Assembly: GCA_965200115.1 (NCBI GenBank) | Contig: OZ241336.1 | Coordinates: 4,092,001-4,156,000, forward strand | Direction: 5' to 3' | Source: JAPOUP01 sp026708635 | Lineage (GTDB): Bacteria > Pseudomonadota > Alphaproteobacteria > Rhodobacterales > Rhodobacteraceae | Length of the DNA stretch: 64,000 bases | Translations under genes and position numbers: made by a program | Part shown: positions 1 through 9,165 of the stretch, piece by piece | Layout: every line of letters begins with the position of its first letter | Position numbering within the stretch: position 1 is the stretch's first letter | The notes under the pieces: model-generated | Told to the model about the DNA's origin: nothing | The model's database searches: none | Seen by the model: only the letters and a program-made list of their open reading frames with translations

Positions 1-719
1 TCGACCAGAACGCGGCCGCCGGGCTTCAGGTGATGCGTGAGCCCGGCCGTGATGAGCCGGAATGCCGAGAGCCCGTCACCTCCATCCGTTAGCGAGACCA
101 CGGGATCATGGAGCCTGACCTCGGCGGGGAGTTTGCCGAACTCGTCGAGAGTGACGTATGGCGGATTCGAGACGACGAGATCGAAACCGCCAGCGACACG
201 CTCATACCAATCGGACCGCAGTTTCTCCATACGTTGCCCGACCCCGGTGCGGGCCGCATTGGCGTCAGCCACCTCCAACGCCTCGGCGGAGATATCCGTC
301 GCGACCGCGACCGCGTCCTTCCACTCCGCCAGCAATGTCACTCCGATAACTCCACTGCCGGTGCCCAGATCAAGAATGCGCCGGCACGGGCCTTCCCCTA
401 GGGCGGCGGCGATGAGTACTTCCGTCTCCGGCCTGGGATCCAGAACGTGTGGGGAAACAATGAATTCCCGCCCCCAGAACAGGCGTCTGGCCAGTATGCG
501 GCTGACAGGCATATGCGCCAGCCGCTGTTCGATAAACGTGTCGAAGCGCCTTAGATGCGCCCTGGGAGGACACTCTTCCAGTCGCAGCGTGATCCTGTCA
601 GCCGAAATCCCCAGCGCGGCGGCCATCAACGCCCGCGCATCCCGCGCTCCGGCCTCGACACCGGCTTCGCCCAGACATGCCGTGGCGGCCGCCAAAGCGG
701 ACCGGACCGTCGTGCTCAC
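1..719 (-). CDS. prmC: PrmC (HemK), release factor glutamine methyltransferase, 3' end cut by window
   Basis: Methylates the Gln of the GGQ motif of class I release factors using S-adenosylmethionine, in the cytoplasm. The visible part runs from a GTG start and shows the SAM-binding stretch ILDLGTGSGVIG and the diagnostic NPPY motif, read on the minus strand near 150-175. The GTG at 717-719 overlaps the TGA stop of prfA (GTGA), so the two genes are translationally coupled. Methyltransferase and its substrate in one operon is the classic arrangement. About 239 codons are present; the C-terminal end (roughly 40-50 residues in usual homologues) lies outside the window. Confidence 0.93.
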   Translation of the reverse strand, partial: MSTTVRSALAAATACLGEAGVEAGARDARALMAAALGISADRITLRLEECPPRAHLRRFDTFIEQRLAHMPVSRILARRLFWGREFIVSPHVLDPRPETEVLIAAALGEGPCRRILDLGTGSGVIGVTLLAEWKDAVAVATDISAEALEVADANAARTGVGQRMEKLRSDWYERVAGGFDLVVSNPPYVTLDEFGKLPAEVRLHDPVVSLTDGGDGLSAFRLITAGLTHHLKPGGRVLV

Positions 720-1765
720 GTTTCCATCTCTGCCAATCTTATCGCCTGATCGTTTGCCGCGAGAGCTTCGATGATTTCCCTAAGGTCACCCTGCATTATC
801 TGTTCAAGCCGGTAGAGCGTAAGGTTGATGCGATGATCGCTCAATCTTCCCTGCGGGAAATTATAGGTACGGATGCGCTCGCTGCGGTCACCCGTTCCCA
901 CTTGGGATTTGCGGTCGGCGGAGCGCTCCGCCTCCACCTCCCGTCGCTTCATGTCGTAAAGGCGCGCCCTGAGCACACGCATGGCGGTCTCGCGGTTCCG
1001 GTGTTGGGATTTTTCGGATGACGTGACCACAATTCCCGTCGGCAGGTGAGTGATCCGAACCGCCGAATCGGTCGTGTTGACATGCTGGCCCCCGGCACCG
1101 CTCGCGCGCATGGTATCGATACGAATGTCGGAAGGTTCTATACTCACGTCAACGTCACGCGCTTCCGGCAGCACCGCGACCGTAGCAGCCGATGTATGGA
1201 TTCGCCCGCTGGACTCGGTCGTCGGCACCCGCTGCACCCTATGGACGCCGCTCTCGAATTTCAGGTGCGCGAAGACCCCCTGCCCCTGGACGTTAACCAC
1301 CGCCTCACGGATCCCGCCGAGTTCCGTATGCTGTTCCTCAACCATCTCGAATTTCCAGCCCTGCGCTTCCGCGAATCGCTGGTACATGCGCAGGAGGTCG
1401 GCCGCGAAAAGCGCGGCTTCCTCGCCGCCGGTTCCCGGACGGATTTCCAGAATCGCCGGATAGGCGTCGGCCGAATCCTTTGGCAGCAGCGCCACGCGGA
1501 GTGAGCGCTCGACGTCCGGCAACCGCTCTCTGAGGGCGGGGAGTTCATCGCGGGCCAGTTCAGCCAGTTCAGGGTCGTCAAGCATCGCTTCCGTTTCGTC
1601 GATACTGTCAAGCAGACGATGGTATTCCGTGATTTCGGCGGCGATCGGGCGCAGTTCGGCGTATTCCCTGCCGAGGGCGACCATATCCCCCGCGCCATCA
1701 ACCATGGCGGCCTCGACATATTCGAGCCGTTTGGTGATCTGAGCCAGTTTCCGCCTTGGAATCAT
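716..1765 (-). CDS. prfA: Peptide chain release factor 1
   Basis: Class I release factor that reads UAA and UAG stop codons and triggers peptidyl-tRNA hydrolysis. The 349-residue product carries the catalytic GGQ (residues 225-227, within SGAGGQHVN) and the PxT anticodon-like tripeptide as PTT (181-183, after HRVQRV). E. coli RF1 has PAT there, so the middle residue differs but fits PxT. The C-terminal TYNFPQGR and HRINLTLY blocks are typical. Length is slightly below the usual 355-360. It is followed by prmC with a 4-base overlap. The Shine-Dalgarno sequence before the ATG is weak. Confidence 0.96.
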   Translation of the reverse strand: MIPRRKLAQITKRLEYVEAAMVDGAGDMVALGREYAELRPIAAEITEYHRLLDSIDETEAMLDDPELAELARDELPALRERLPDVERSLRVALLPKDSADAYPAILEIRPGTGGEEAALFAADLLRMYQRFAEAQGWKFEMVEEQHTELGGIREAVVNVQGQGVFAHLKFESGVHRVQRVPTTESSGRIHTSAATVAVLPEARDVDVSIEPSDIRIDTMRASGAGGQHVNTTDSAVRITHLPTGIVVTSSEKSQHRNRETAMRVLRARLYDMKRREVEAERSADRKSQVGTGDRSERIRTYNFPQGRLSDHRINLTLYRLEQIMQGDLREIIEALAANDQAIRLAEMET

Positions 1766-1954
1766 TGAGCTGATTTGCCCAAAGATAGGTGAGCGGTCAA
1801 GACTAACATCATCAGGGGTGCGTCAATCTCGACTATCGGAGGTCGGGGGAGTACCGTGTTCATTGTGCGCTTGCGAGGCAATTGTATGACCGCGGCGAAT
1901 ATCGCGAGTGAACTGCAATAATGGAGGGGCGCAAGACAATTCTGTGCGACGGAC

Positions 1955-2190
1955 TCAGACAGCCCCTCGCTCCCGGAAGTCGTCGAACCTGTTGCTTTGA
2001 ACTGAACAACGCAAGGCGATGATTGCGTTGGTGCCGTCGACGCTCCAGTTCATGCCGCAGTTCTTAAGCCGTCTCCCGATCACGGTCCCGCAGCCGCCCT
2101 CTACAACTCCAGTCGAGACGCACGGTTCTTGGGGGGGCGGAAGCGCGGACAGTTCATGCGCGTGCGGTTGTCCCGAAGTGGGTGACGGTC
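1955..2190 (-). pseudogene. ISKra4-family transposase, C-terminal remnant with frameshift
   Basis: In one minus-strand frame from about 2122 to 1955 the translation reads STGVVEGGCGTVIGRRLK, then GMNWSVDGTNAIIALRC and SNRFDDFRERG, ending at a stop. This is the characteristic C-terminal block of ISKra4-type transposases (SGVxEAGCKxVVGxRLK, W-x-V-x-GANAIxALRC, RFEDFWE). The preceding block DNRTRMNCPRF (about 2178-2130) matches the family in a different frame, so a frameshift lies near the G-run at 2131-2140. No start, catalytic core or inverted repeats could be found. The rest of the 550-base gap between prfA and the LacI gene shows nothing else I can support. Confidence 0.65.
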
Positions 2191-2317
2191 CCGAGATCCC
2201 CTTTTTCTTCGCCAAGGTGGAACGTTTGTCTGCCCGCATTTATGGGACACAAGACGGTCTGGCAGGAAGGGATCGGTAAACGACCCCTCCCACTCGGCCC
2301 ACAACACTAGGTCGCGA

Positions 2318-3370
2318 TCAGAACTGCGCCCTTGTTGTTAAACCTTCAATGATCTCGGTTTCCAATACAGTTACTTTGTCTGGCGCGACACCGTGAATAA
2401 GCGACGTAAGATTTCTTGCGCTTATCGTCCCGACTTCTCGCCTTGGGGTGCTCATTGTTGTCAGGGGGCGCGGTAAAACCGTAGTCAAGTCCAAAGCGTT
2501 GAACCCTATCAGTCCAACATGTTCGGGCACCGGAAGTCCCATCGTATCGCATGCAGAAATTCCGCCAAATGCCAAATGGTCATTCGAAAAAAAGATTACG
2601 TCTGGCGGTATGGCCTCCTCTAACAGTTGTCGTGTGCCCCAAGCGCCGGCCTTGAAAGAGTTTTGGACGTCCTGCACGGAACGCCGGATTTTTTTATCGC
2701 CCAGATGTTCCCGAAAACACCTCATCATGCCCCGCAAGCGGCTATCCGCCCGCTGGTCCGCTCCATCTTTGGGGCCTACATATCCCGGGTGGACATAGCC
2801 AAGCTGAACCGCATAGTTCGCCAAGTCATAGCCAGCTTTTTCGTGGTCGATGCCGACGGATATACTAATGGGTTCCTCCGTCGCCTCCCATATTTCGACA
2901 ACTGGAATAGTAAGCCGCGACAGTCTCTCTTTCAGGCCTTTAGTATGATCGCGACCCGTCAATACTATCCCAGACGGCGACCACGTAATTATCTGGTTCA
3001 CCCATGCGGCTTCGCGTTCGCAGTCATAGTCGCTTGTATTGACAACGGTAGAAAACCCACCTTTTTCGAAGGTCCGCTTCATGCCCTCCATCATGTCGGC
3101 GAAAACATCGTTAAACAGCGTTGGCACGGAAATCCCAATCAGATCGGATCTGGCATGCACCAACGATCGAGCGTTTGAATTCAGCACGTATCCCAACGAG
3201 TCCGCCATAGCAGAAATCTCGGCACGCTTTGTTTCGGATACGCCTTCCACACCCCGCAATGCACGTGAAACTGTCATCATGCTGACCCCCATGCAGTCAG
3301 CTATGTCACGCAGTCTCGGAGCATCCGGTACCGACCTTCTTCGAGCCCGTTTCGGCTTTGAAGACGCCAT
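2318..3370 (-). CDS. LacI-family transcriptional regulator
   Basis: DNA-binding regulator with the LacI architecture. An N-terminal helix-turn-helix and hinge (LRDIADCMGVSMMTVSRALRG, then NARSLVHARSDLIGI) are followed by a periplasmic-binding-protein-like effector domain (SVGIDHEKAGYDLANY, FFSNDHLAFGG). GTG at 3394 could be an alternative start; ATG at 3370 is preferred because a GGGTG lies 6 bases upstream. The gene lies directly downstream of, and in the same direction as, the Dpp-like importer operon, so it probably controls that operon. Two palindromes with a central CG or CC upstream (9154-9165 and 9876-9891) have the form of LacI-family operators. The ligand is unknown. Confidence 0.92.
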   Translation of the reverse strand: MASSKPKRARRRSVPDAPRLRDIADCMGVSMMTVSRALRGVEGVSETKRAEISAMADSLGYVLNSNARSLVHARSDLIGISVPTLFNDVFADMMEGMKRTFEKGGFSTVVNTSDYDCEREAAWVNQIITWSPSGIVLTGRDHTKGLKERLSRLTIPVVEIWEATEEPISISVGIDHEKAGYDLANYAVQLGYVHPGYVGPKDGADQRADSRLRGMMRCFREHLGDKKIRRSVQDVQNSFKAGAWGTRQLLEEAIPPDVIFFSNDHLAFGGISACDTMGLPVPEHVGLIGFNALDLTTVLPRPLTTMSTPRREVGTISARNLTSLIHGVAPDKVTVLETEIIEGLTTRAQF

Positions 3371-3485
3371 CGCGTTCACCCGCGTTTCCGACACTGTACA
3401 AATATCTGAGCGCCGATGGAAGATCTAGGGCCAGTAGACATTCACGTCGCGGCGACCACGCCGGCGACGAGGTAAATCCCAGCCA

Positions 3486-3544
3486 CTAGGTTGCCCCAAA
3501 AGGGGTTCTGGCAGACCCTAACCGGTTTTGGCTAGGTTGCCCCA
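3486..3544. repeat. 13-bp direct repeat flanking the 3' end of the DppF-like gene
   Basis: CTAGGTTGCCCCA occurs at 3486-3498 and again at 3532-3544. The second copy contains the last codons and stop of the ATPase gene. The spacer includes a small CCCC/GGGG hairpin. It may be a scar of a local duplication or excision; function unknown. Confidence 0.5.
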
Positions 3545-4479
3545 TGACACAAGTGGCACGCAGCGAGATGCCCTTGTAATACTTCGAGCAATTCAGGTGG
3601 TTGGGTTGCGCATATGTCCCCGAAAAAAGACTGGCACCGCGGATGAAAATGACATCCCGGCGGCACATCTATGGGGGATGCAACCTCGCCGCGAAGAATG
3701 ATCTCTTTTTTCTGCAATCGTGGATGAGCTGGCAACGCCGCAGACATAAGGGCCAAAGTATATGGATGTTGCGGAGCGGCAAAAACCTGTTGAGCCACTC
3801 CGTATTCTACGACACGCCCCAGATACATAACGGCCACATGATCCGCCATGTATTTGGCCGTTCCTAGATCATGGGCAACAAGAACAAAGCTTATCCCGTA
3901 TTCCAGCTGGAGATCTTTCAGCAGGTTCATAATTTGAGCGCGAACCGAGCCGTCCAGTGCCGATACCGGTTCGTCCAAAACGATGACTTTTGGCTTGGAA
4001 ATCAACGCACTTGCAATGGCAATCCGCTGTCTTTGACCGCCAGAGAACTCGTGTGCGAAACTTTGTGCGTGGGCCTCCAATAGACCCACGTCGCGCAACA
4101 CTTTATCGACCGCTTTATAAGCCTCAGCCTTTGTCACGTCCGAATTCATTCGAAGTGGCTCTGCGATCAGGTCGCGTACGCGAATTCGGGGGTTAAGCGA
4201 TGACCAAGGGTCCTGAAACACGGCCTGCACGTCGGATCTGAATTTCCTTAGATCTTTTCCCTTGAAGCCAGCGATATCCCGACCATGCATTTCCACATGG
4301 CCGGCTGTCGGCCTGTCCAGAGCCAGCAGCAAGCGTATCGCCGTTGTCTTTCCACAGCCGGACTCTCCGACGATGGCAAGCGTTTGCCCCTCTTCCAGAC
4401 TGAAACTGATACCATCCAGCGCCTTCACCCTGCCGAAATAGCGCGACAGGTTTTTCACCTCAAGCAACGGTGGCCGCAT
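3532..4479 (-). CDS. Dipeptide/oligopeptide ABC transporter ATP-binding protein (DppF-like)
   Basis: Second nucleotide-binding subunit of a Dpp/Opp-type importer, on the cytoplasmic face of the membrane. It shows Walker A GESGCGKT (about residues 38-45), signature FSGGQRQRIA, Walker B VIVLDEPVSALD and the C-terminal oligopeptide-family extension with clustered Cys (PPGCHFHPRC). I start it at ATG 4479 (MRPPLLEVKNL), overlapping the DppD-like gene by 20 bases; a longer open frame to 4602 would add about 41 residues without family similarity. Last gene of the SBP-B-C-D-F operon. The substrate cannot be read from the sequence. Confidence 0.93.
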   Translation of the reverse strand: MRPPLLEVKNLSRYFGRVKALDGISFSLEEGQTLAIVGESGCGKTTAIRLLLALDRPTAGHVEMHGRDIAGFKGKDLRKFRSDVQAVFQDPWSSLNPRIRVRDLIAEPLRMNSDVTKAEAYKAVDKVLRDVGLLEAHAQSFAHEFSGGQRQRIAIASALISKPKVIVLDEPVSALDGSVRAQIMNLLKDLQLEYGISFVLVAHDLGTAKYMADHVAVMYLGRVVEYGVAQQVFAAPQHPYTLALMSAALPAHPRLQKKEIILRGEVASPIDVPPGCHFHPRCQSFFGDICATQPPELLEVLQGHLAACHLCHGAT

Positions 4480-5479
4480 CGTGCAATTCCTTCGCTTTCC
4501 AGCAACTTGCAGTGTGCGTGCCGGTCTCATCCGATCCCAATAATACTTGCTCGGGGTACTTGGCTTTGCATTTTCCGTCAGCAAGCGGACAACGCGGCGC
4601 AAAGCGGCACCCCTTTGGCAAATCCCATAGCGGAGGCGGTTGGCCGGGTATGGACGGGAGCCGGGTCATTTCATTTCGCAGACTTGCGACAGAGTTGAGC
4701 AGAGCCTGCGTATAAGGATGAGACGGACGATCAAAAATCTCGAGAACCGGCCCGGTTTCCACGACTCTGCCAGCATACATTACCATGACGCGGTGGCACA
4801 ATTTAGCGACCACACCGAAGTCATGCGTTATGAACAATAACGCAAGGTTTTGCTGTTCCTGAAATTCTCGCAAAAGGCGAAGATATTGTGCCTGAATAGT
4901 TACATCAAGCGAAGTTGTCGGCTCGTCCGCAATGATGACCTGCGGCTCGCCGGAAATTGCAATCGCGCCCACTGATCGCTGCTTCATTCCACCGCTCATC
5001 TGGTGCGGATAGGAATGGTATCGCATCTCGGGCGCTGAGACCCCGACGCGCCGCAATGCATCGACTGCCAGCGCCCGGAGATTGGCCAGCGGTGCGGCGT
5101 TCCTGTTGTGATTGGTCAGTGCCTCCAGAATTTGGTGCCCGACTTTGAAGACTGGATTGAGCGATGTCTGCGGATCCTGCAATATCATCGCAATATCCTT
5201 GCCGCGAATATGTCGCATTCCTTCCTGAGTTTTCTTCAGCAGATCCTCACCATTGAACAAGACCTTGCCCGCTATAACTTCTGACGACGGCTTCGGAAGG
5301 ACGTTAAGTAGAGAAAGCGCCAAAAGCGATTTGCCGCTTCCCGATTCACCGACGACACCAAGTGTTTCACCGGCATTAAGCTCAAAACTGACCCCGTCGA
5401 CCGGGTGCAGTATACCATTTGCGGACAGAATACGCGTATGGACGTCTTCGACCTTTAAAATGGGAGGCTGCTCGAACAT
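4460..5479 (-). CDS. Dipeptide/oligopeptide ABC transporter ATP-binding protein (DppD-like)
   Basis: First nucleotide-binding subunit of the Dpp-like importer. Walker A GESGSGKS, Q-loop ILQDPQTSLNP, a signature variant MSGGMKQRS (LSGGQ is the common form), Walker B VIIADEPTTSLD, H-loop FITHDFG, and the C-terminal Cys-rich oligopeptide domain (PKGCRFAPRC). The chosen ATG at 5479 (MFEQPPILKVEDV) lies 4 bases after the stop of the permease gene; the frame stays open to 5530 but that extension lies inside the permease gene. Together with the DppF-like protein it would power import through the two permeases upstream. Confidence 0.93.
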   Translation of the reverse strand: MFEQPPILKVEDVHTRILSANGILHPVDGVSFELNAGETLGVVGESGSGKSLLALSLLNVLPKPSSEVIAGKVLFNGEDLLKKTQEGMRHIRGKDIAMILQDPQTSLNPVFKVGHQILEALTNHNRNAAPLANLRALAVDALRRVGVSAPEMRYHSYPHQMSGGMKQRSVGAIAISGEPQVIIADEPTTSLDVTIQAQYLRLLREFQEQQNLALLFITHDFGVVAKLCHRVMVMYAGRVVETGPVLEIFDRPSHPYTQALLNSVASLRNEMTRLPSIPGQPPPLWDLPKGCRFAPRCPLADGKCKAKYPEQVLLGSDETGTHTASCWKAKELHDAATVA

Positions 5480-5483
5480 GGGC

Positions 5484-6341
5484 CTAAATGTCCTGAATCT
5501 TCGGATCGAGGTGATCACGCACCCAGTCACCCAGCAGGTTAACCGCCATCACCGTTAGCAAAATTGCGATGCCTGGAAAAAAAGAAATCCACCACGCATC
5601 GACCACCAACGCTCGGCCGTCGGCGACGAGCAGCCCCCAGGCCGGGTTTGGTCTTGGTATTCCGATGCCCAGGAAGCTGAGGATCGATTCAAGCAAGATG
5701 ACCACTCCAATTTGCAACGTGGCCAAAACAACGATTGTATTCGTAACGTTCGGCAAAATATGAACGATCAGAATTCGCAGGTGAGACGCACCTGCGACAC
5801 GGGCTCTTGCAATAAAATCGCGCTCTCTCAGGCTCAGTACCTCAGCTCTGACCTGCCGGGCGAAGTATGACCAAAGGATGAAGGTGACGACAAAGATCAC
5901 CAAACCAAAGCTCGGCGGCCACACTGTCGCCAGGGCCAGCGCCAGAAGAATGGACGGTAGTGCAAAGGAAATATCAACAAGGCGCATGACGATCACGTCA
6001 ACCCAACCCCGCATATAACCTGCGCAAAGACCGAGAAACGATCCGATCAACCCACCGCACAGGATACCGGCACCCGCAATTGCAAGCGCGTATTTCGACC
6101 CGTGCATTATTCGGCTAAGGATATCACGGCCAAGCCGGTCGGTGCCGAGGATGTACTCGCTGGTGCCTCCGAAAAACAATGGCGGCTTTAGCCTGTCCCG
6201 CAGGTGGCTTTCGTACGGATCATAAGGCGCAAGCCAATGCGCGAAAAAACTAGGCAGTATCAAGATCAGCATAAGGATCAGGATCGGGATGACCGGATAG
6301 CGGCGCATACCGGTGAGTGAGGTCTTTTTGCGCGGAATCAT
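5484..6341 (-). CDS. ABC transporter permease (DppC-like)
   Basis: Inner-membrane permease of the importer. The protein of about 285 residues starts at ATG 6341 (MIPRKKTSLTGMRRYP), which overlaps the TGA of the DppB-like gene as ATGA. One N-terminal membrane segment (about 16-36) is followed by the typical periplasmic loop with YILGTDRLGRDILSR. The core has further membrane helices and the EAA-type loop (ARARVAGASHLRILIVHILPN). The open frame continues to 6788, but that part overlaps the DppB-like gene antiphase and has no similarity to permeases. Confidence 0.92.
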   Translation of the reverse strand: MIPRKKTSLTGMRRYPVIPILILMLILILPSFFAHWLAPYDPYESHLRDRLKPPLFFGGTSEYILGTDRLGRDILSRIMHGSKYALAIAGAGILCGGLIGSFLGLCAGYMRGWVDVIVMRLVDISFALPSILLALALATVWPPSFGLVIFVVTFILWSYFARQVRAEVLSLRERDFIARARVAGASHLRILIVHILPNVTNTIVVLATLQIGVVILLESILSFLGIGIPRPNPAWGLLVADGRALVVDAWWISFFPGIAILLTVMAVNLLGDWVRDHLDPKIQDI

Positions 6342-7267
6342 CGGGCCGCTCCATCGCGAATACGAGGATCGACGAGCGCGTAAATCGCGTCGATGAAAAA
6401 ATTGATGGAAAGAAAGATCGTTGCGAAAAGGATCACAACGGCCTGTACAACGGGGAAATCGCGGGCCGTGATCGCTTCGATGGCCAGCAAACCAGTTCCG
6501 GGCCAAGAAAACACGGTTTCGATCACGACGGATCCTGTCAGCATCGAGCCGGCGAGAATCCCGAGATAGGTCAATGGCGCCAGCGTGGCGTTGCGAAAGG
6601 CGTGAACCCAGACAACCCTGGTTTCCGAAACGCCCTTCAGACGAGCGAGTTTTATGTATTCTTCGTCCAGCACTTCCAGCATCGCCGACCGAGTAATGCG
6701 CACCAACGCCGCGATTTGGAACGCCGCCATCGAAAACGCCGGCATGACAATGTGCGCGAACGATCCCCGGCCCGACGTTGGCAACCATCCAAGCGTGACA
6801 GCGAATACCCAGATCAGAATAATTCCCAGCCAGAAGGGCGGAATGGATTGCCCGAACAGCGCGATGGCATTAGCCGAAGTGTCGATTATTGATCCTCGAT
6901 GCCATGCCGAAACAACGCCAAGTGGGATGGCCGCCATAATCGAGAAGATCAAGCCACATACGCCCAGTTCCAGCGTTGCGGGAAGTCGCGACAATACCAC
7001 CCCCATGGCTGGCTCGCCGCGAAATTTGATGGATTGGCCGAAATCTCCTTGAATCGCATTTCCCAGAAAGGTCAGATATTGCTCAGAAAGCGGCTTGTCT
7101 AAACCCCAATGCTTGATCAATGCCGCGGTCTGCTCCGGGCTTACATCGTCTGGGGACAAGGCATCGACGGGATTACCGGATAAGTGCGTCAGCGTGAAGG
7201 CGACGACGGAAACGGCCCAAAGGGCAAGGAGCATCTGCATTAGCCGGACAGAAAGGTACCGCCACAT
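6338..7267 (-). CDS. ABC transporter permease (DppB-like)
   Basis: Inner-membrane permease of 309 residues. N-terminal membrane segment about 9-30, then LSGNPVDALSPDDVSPEQ and LGLDKPLSEQYL-type sequence characteristic of DppB. The EAA loop region reads YIKLARLKGVSETRVVWVHAFRNA, and the C-terminus has the VDAIYALVDPRIR signature of this family. It is separated from the SBP gene by 94 bases that contain a strong hairpin and is coupled to the DppC-like gene by ATGA. No strong Shine-Dalgarno sequence lies before the ATG. Confidence 0.92.
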   Translation of the reverse strand: MWRYLSVRLMQMLLALWAVSVVAFTLTHLSGNPVDALSPDDVSPEQTAALIKHWGLDKPLSEQYLTFLGNAIQGDFGQSIKFRGEPAMGVVLSRLPATLELGVCGLIFSIMAAIPLGVVSAWHRGSIIDTSANAIALFGQSIPPFWLGIILIWVFAVTLGWLPTSGRGSFAHIVMPAFSMAAFQIAALVRITRSAMLEVLDEEYIKLARLKGVSETRVVWVHAFRNATLAPLTYLGILAGSMLTGSVVIETVFSWPGTGLLAIEAITARDFPVVQAVVILFATIFLSINFFIDAIYALVDPRIRDGAAR

Positions 7268-7304
7268 AGTTTATAGCCGTTTCATGCGTGGAGATTTATA
7301 TTTC

Positions 7305-7340
7305 GGCACGCCCGGCCCAGGGAGAATACCCGGGCGTGCC
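7305..7340 (-). terminator. Intercistronic hairpin between SBP and permease genes
   Basis: GGCACGCCCGG (7305-7315) pairs perfectly with CCGGGCGTGCC (7330-7340) around a 14-base loop. It lies 21 bases after the SBP stop and before the permease start, without a T-run. Such hairpins commonly cause partial termination or protect the SBP message so that the binding protein is made in excess; that role is inferred here. Confidence 0.7.
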
Positions 7341-7361
7341 TTGCACTATAGAGATCGAGCC

Positions 7362-8960
7362 TTACTCAGCTGCCTCTATTAGGTGCCAATGACTGACTGA
7401 GTTTGTCGTAACACCCGGAAAATCCCAGCCGGCAACCACACTTGGGTCAACAAGAACCTCGGCTTGCACCGAGACCAGCGGCAACTCGGCGTACTGATCG
7501 TACAGATATTCAAAGGCTTTACCCGCGATCTTGTTGCGCTCCTCCGGGAACACCGCATTGCCTAGATCCGCCGCGAGTTTTTCGATCGTGTCGTCTTCAA
7601 ACCCGCCATATGGCGCACCATCCGCAGTGTTGAAGTTGACGATTCCCGCTTCTGAAGGCCGAATCGGGGAATTGCGTGCGGGATGCAGAAAATAGGCTTC
7701 CCGCGCACGGCCTATATTTCCAACGGTCGCCACGTCGATCTGCCGAATTTCGGTTTGAAGGCCGACTGCCTCAAAATAGACCTGAACCAGTTCCATCAGC
7801 GTGTCGAATTCCGGGTTCCCGGTAAGCTGAAAAGTTACCAGTGGAATAACCGGATCGGGAAACGCGTCTGGGTAATTGACTTCCGCAAGCAAAGCCCGAG
7901 CCTTTTCGGGGTCATAGCCGTAGTCCTCTTCGAAACGATCAACAAGATCCTGCCGATATCCTTCGTTACGCGGGTCCATCAGCCAGTTCGGAATGATCAT
8001 TCCTCGGCCATCATATAGAATGTCCCGCATCTCGTCCCTATTCAGGGCACGATTCATGGCTTCGCGAACTTTGATGTTATTCCATGGCAGGTCGGGCTTT
8101 GCGGCTTCATCCCCGGTTCGGTTATACATGCCGTTGAAGACAATGTTGGTCGCCATTGCTGCGTTCTTTGACGCAATGATCTCTTTACCCGCCTCAATGG
8201 CAGAACTCTGCAATTCACGCGGAAGGCTAGCGATATCTGCTTCGCCGGACAAAAGCATCGCAAGAAGGGTCGCGGGTTCTTTCGACCAGCGCATTTCCAG
8301 AACGTCGAAATCCGGTTTTTCACCCTGCCAGTGGCCCTCGACTGCATCGAAGGTCACACCAACACCGTCCTCACGGGATCCGAACTGATATGCTGCTGTA
8401 CCAGCGGGCCTTTCGATGTATCCGTCCAGCCCCTCGGCGTCGTACTGTGCCTTGGAATAAACAACCAGCGCACCCCGGCCGGCGTGAAGGAAAGGATAGT
8501 TAATTCGAGGGCTGTCAAACTTGAATATAACCGTGTGATCATCGGGCGCTTCCACAGATTGAGCGATCAGTTGCGCCTTAGAGTTGACCGTACTTTCTGG
8601 CGCAATCGTCAAATTGTAGCTGTGAATCACATCGGCTGCGGTAACTTTACCCCAGCCAAAATGAAACTCGGCATCAGGCTTTAATTTGAACGTCCACTGT
8701 GTGAAATCGTCATTTGCCGACCAGCTTTCAGCAAGTTCGGAATTATCGAATTCTCCGGTGTGTTGGTCATGACCGACGAGGGATTGAAAGATTGGCATCC
8801 GCTCGCCAGTGCCGGCCCAGAAGAGATTGGATTCTGATTGCGGAAAACTCAACGCTACGACGACCCGGTCAGCGGCATCTGCCGCACCTAGGGCTGCCAC
8901 CGAAAGAGCCAATCCGCTCATAAAACCGAATCCCCATTTTTTTAGACTCACTGACAGCAT
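7362..8960 (-). CDS. Dpp-type ABC transporter substrate-binding protein (SBP_bac_5)
   Basis: Secreted solute-binding protein, 532 residues, that captures a peptide-like or other solute in the periplasm for the downstream permeases. ATG at 8960 is fixed by an excellent AAGGAGG six bases upstream. The signal peptide runs to about ADAADRVVVA. Family blocks include LAESWSANDDFTQWTFKLKPDAEFH and TAADVIHSYN. The C-terminus (APYGGFEDD ... VTTNSVSHWHLIEAAE) closely matches the broken gene at 10105-10516, so two related SBP genes once stood here in opposite orientation. A LacI-type palindrome lies about 195 bases upstream. Confidence 0.93.
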   Translation of the reverse strand: MLSVSLKKWGFGFMSGLALSVAALGAADAADRVVVALSFPQSESNLFWAGTGERMPIFQSLVGHDQHTGEFDNSELAESWSANDDFTQWTFKLKPDAEFHFGWGKVTAADVIHSYNLTIAPESTVNSKAQLIAQSVEAPDDHTVIFKFDSPRINYPFLHAGRGALVVYSKAQYDAEGLDGYIERPAGTAAYQFGSREDGVGVTFDAVEGHWQGEKPDFDVLEMRWSKEPATLLAMLLSGEADIASLPRELQSSAIEAGKEIIASKNAAMATNIVFNGMYNRTGDEAAKPDLPWNNIKVREAMNRALNRDEMRDILYDGRGMIIPNWLMDPRNEGYRQDLVDRFEEDYGYDPEKARALLAEVNYPDAFPDPVIPLVTFQLTGNPEFDTLMELVQVYFEAVGLQTEIRQIDVATVGNIGRAREAYFLHPARNSPIRPSEAGIVNFNTADGAPYGGFEDDTIEKLAADLGNAVFPEERNKIAGKAFEYLYDQYAELPLVSVQAEVLVDPSVVAGWDFPGVTTNSVSHWHLIEAAE

Positions 8961-9153
8961 TTGCTCCTCCTTGTCCAAACGCTCATCCAAGTCGACGTCG
9001 ACGATTACTGACGGCTTGGATTTTGGCTTCAATTTTCCCGTGGTTTGCAGTCCCTTTTAAAACTGCAAACCTTGTCGTAACCCAAGGCTATTTTGGTGAC
9101 GCGAGTCTCGCAAACCGGGTTGTTCAGATCAAATCAATCCGCAGATTAAGAAC

Positions 9154-9165
9154 GTTAACGTTAAC
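9154..9165. promoter_or_regulatory. Putative LacI-family operator upstream of the SBP operon
   Basis: GTTAACGTTAAC is a perfect 12-base palindrome with a central CG, the form of many LacI/GalR-family operators. It lies 194 bases before the SBP start. A nearly identical site occurs at 9878-9889. The regulator encoded at the end of this operon (2318-3370) is the obvious candidate. Apart from this site, the 368-base gap 8961-9328 holds nothing I can support. Confidence 0.6.

Noticed and set aside
37..774. Long plus-strand reading frame over prmC
   Set aside because: It is the antisense shadow of prmC/prfA. The minus-strand reading has the NPPY methyltransferase motif; the plus frame has no family similarity.
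5484..6788. Long start for the DppC-like permease
   Set aside because: The extra N-terminal part overlaps the DppB-like gene in another phase and lacks permease similarity; ATG 6341 gives the ATGA coupling and normal length.
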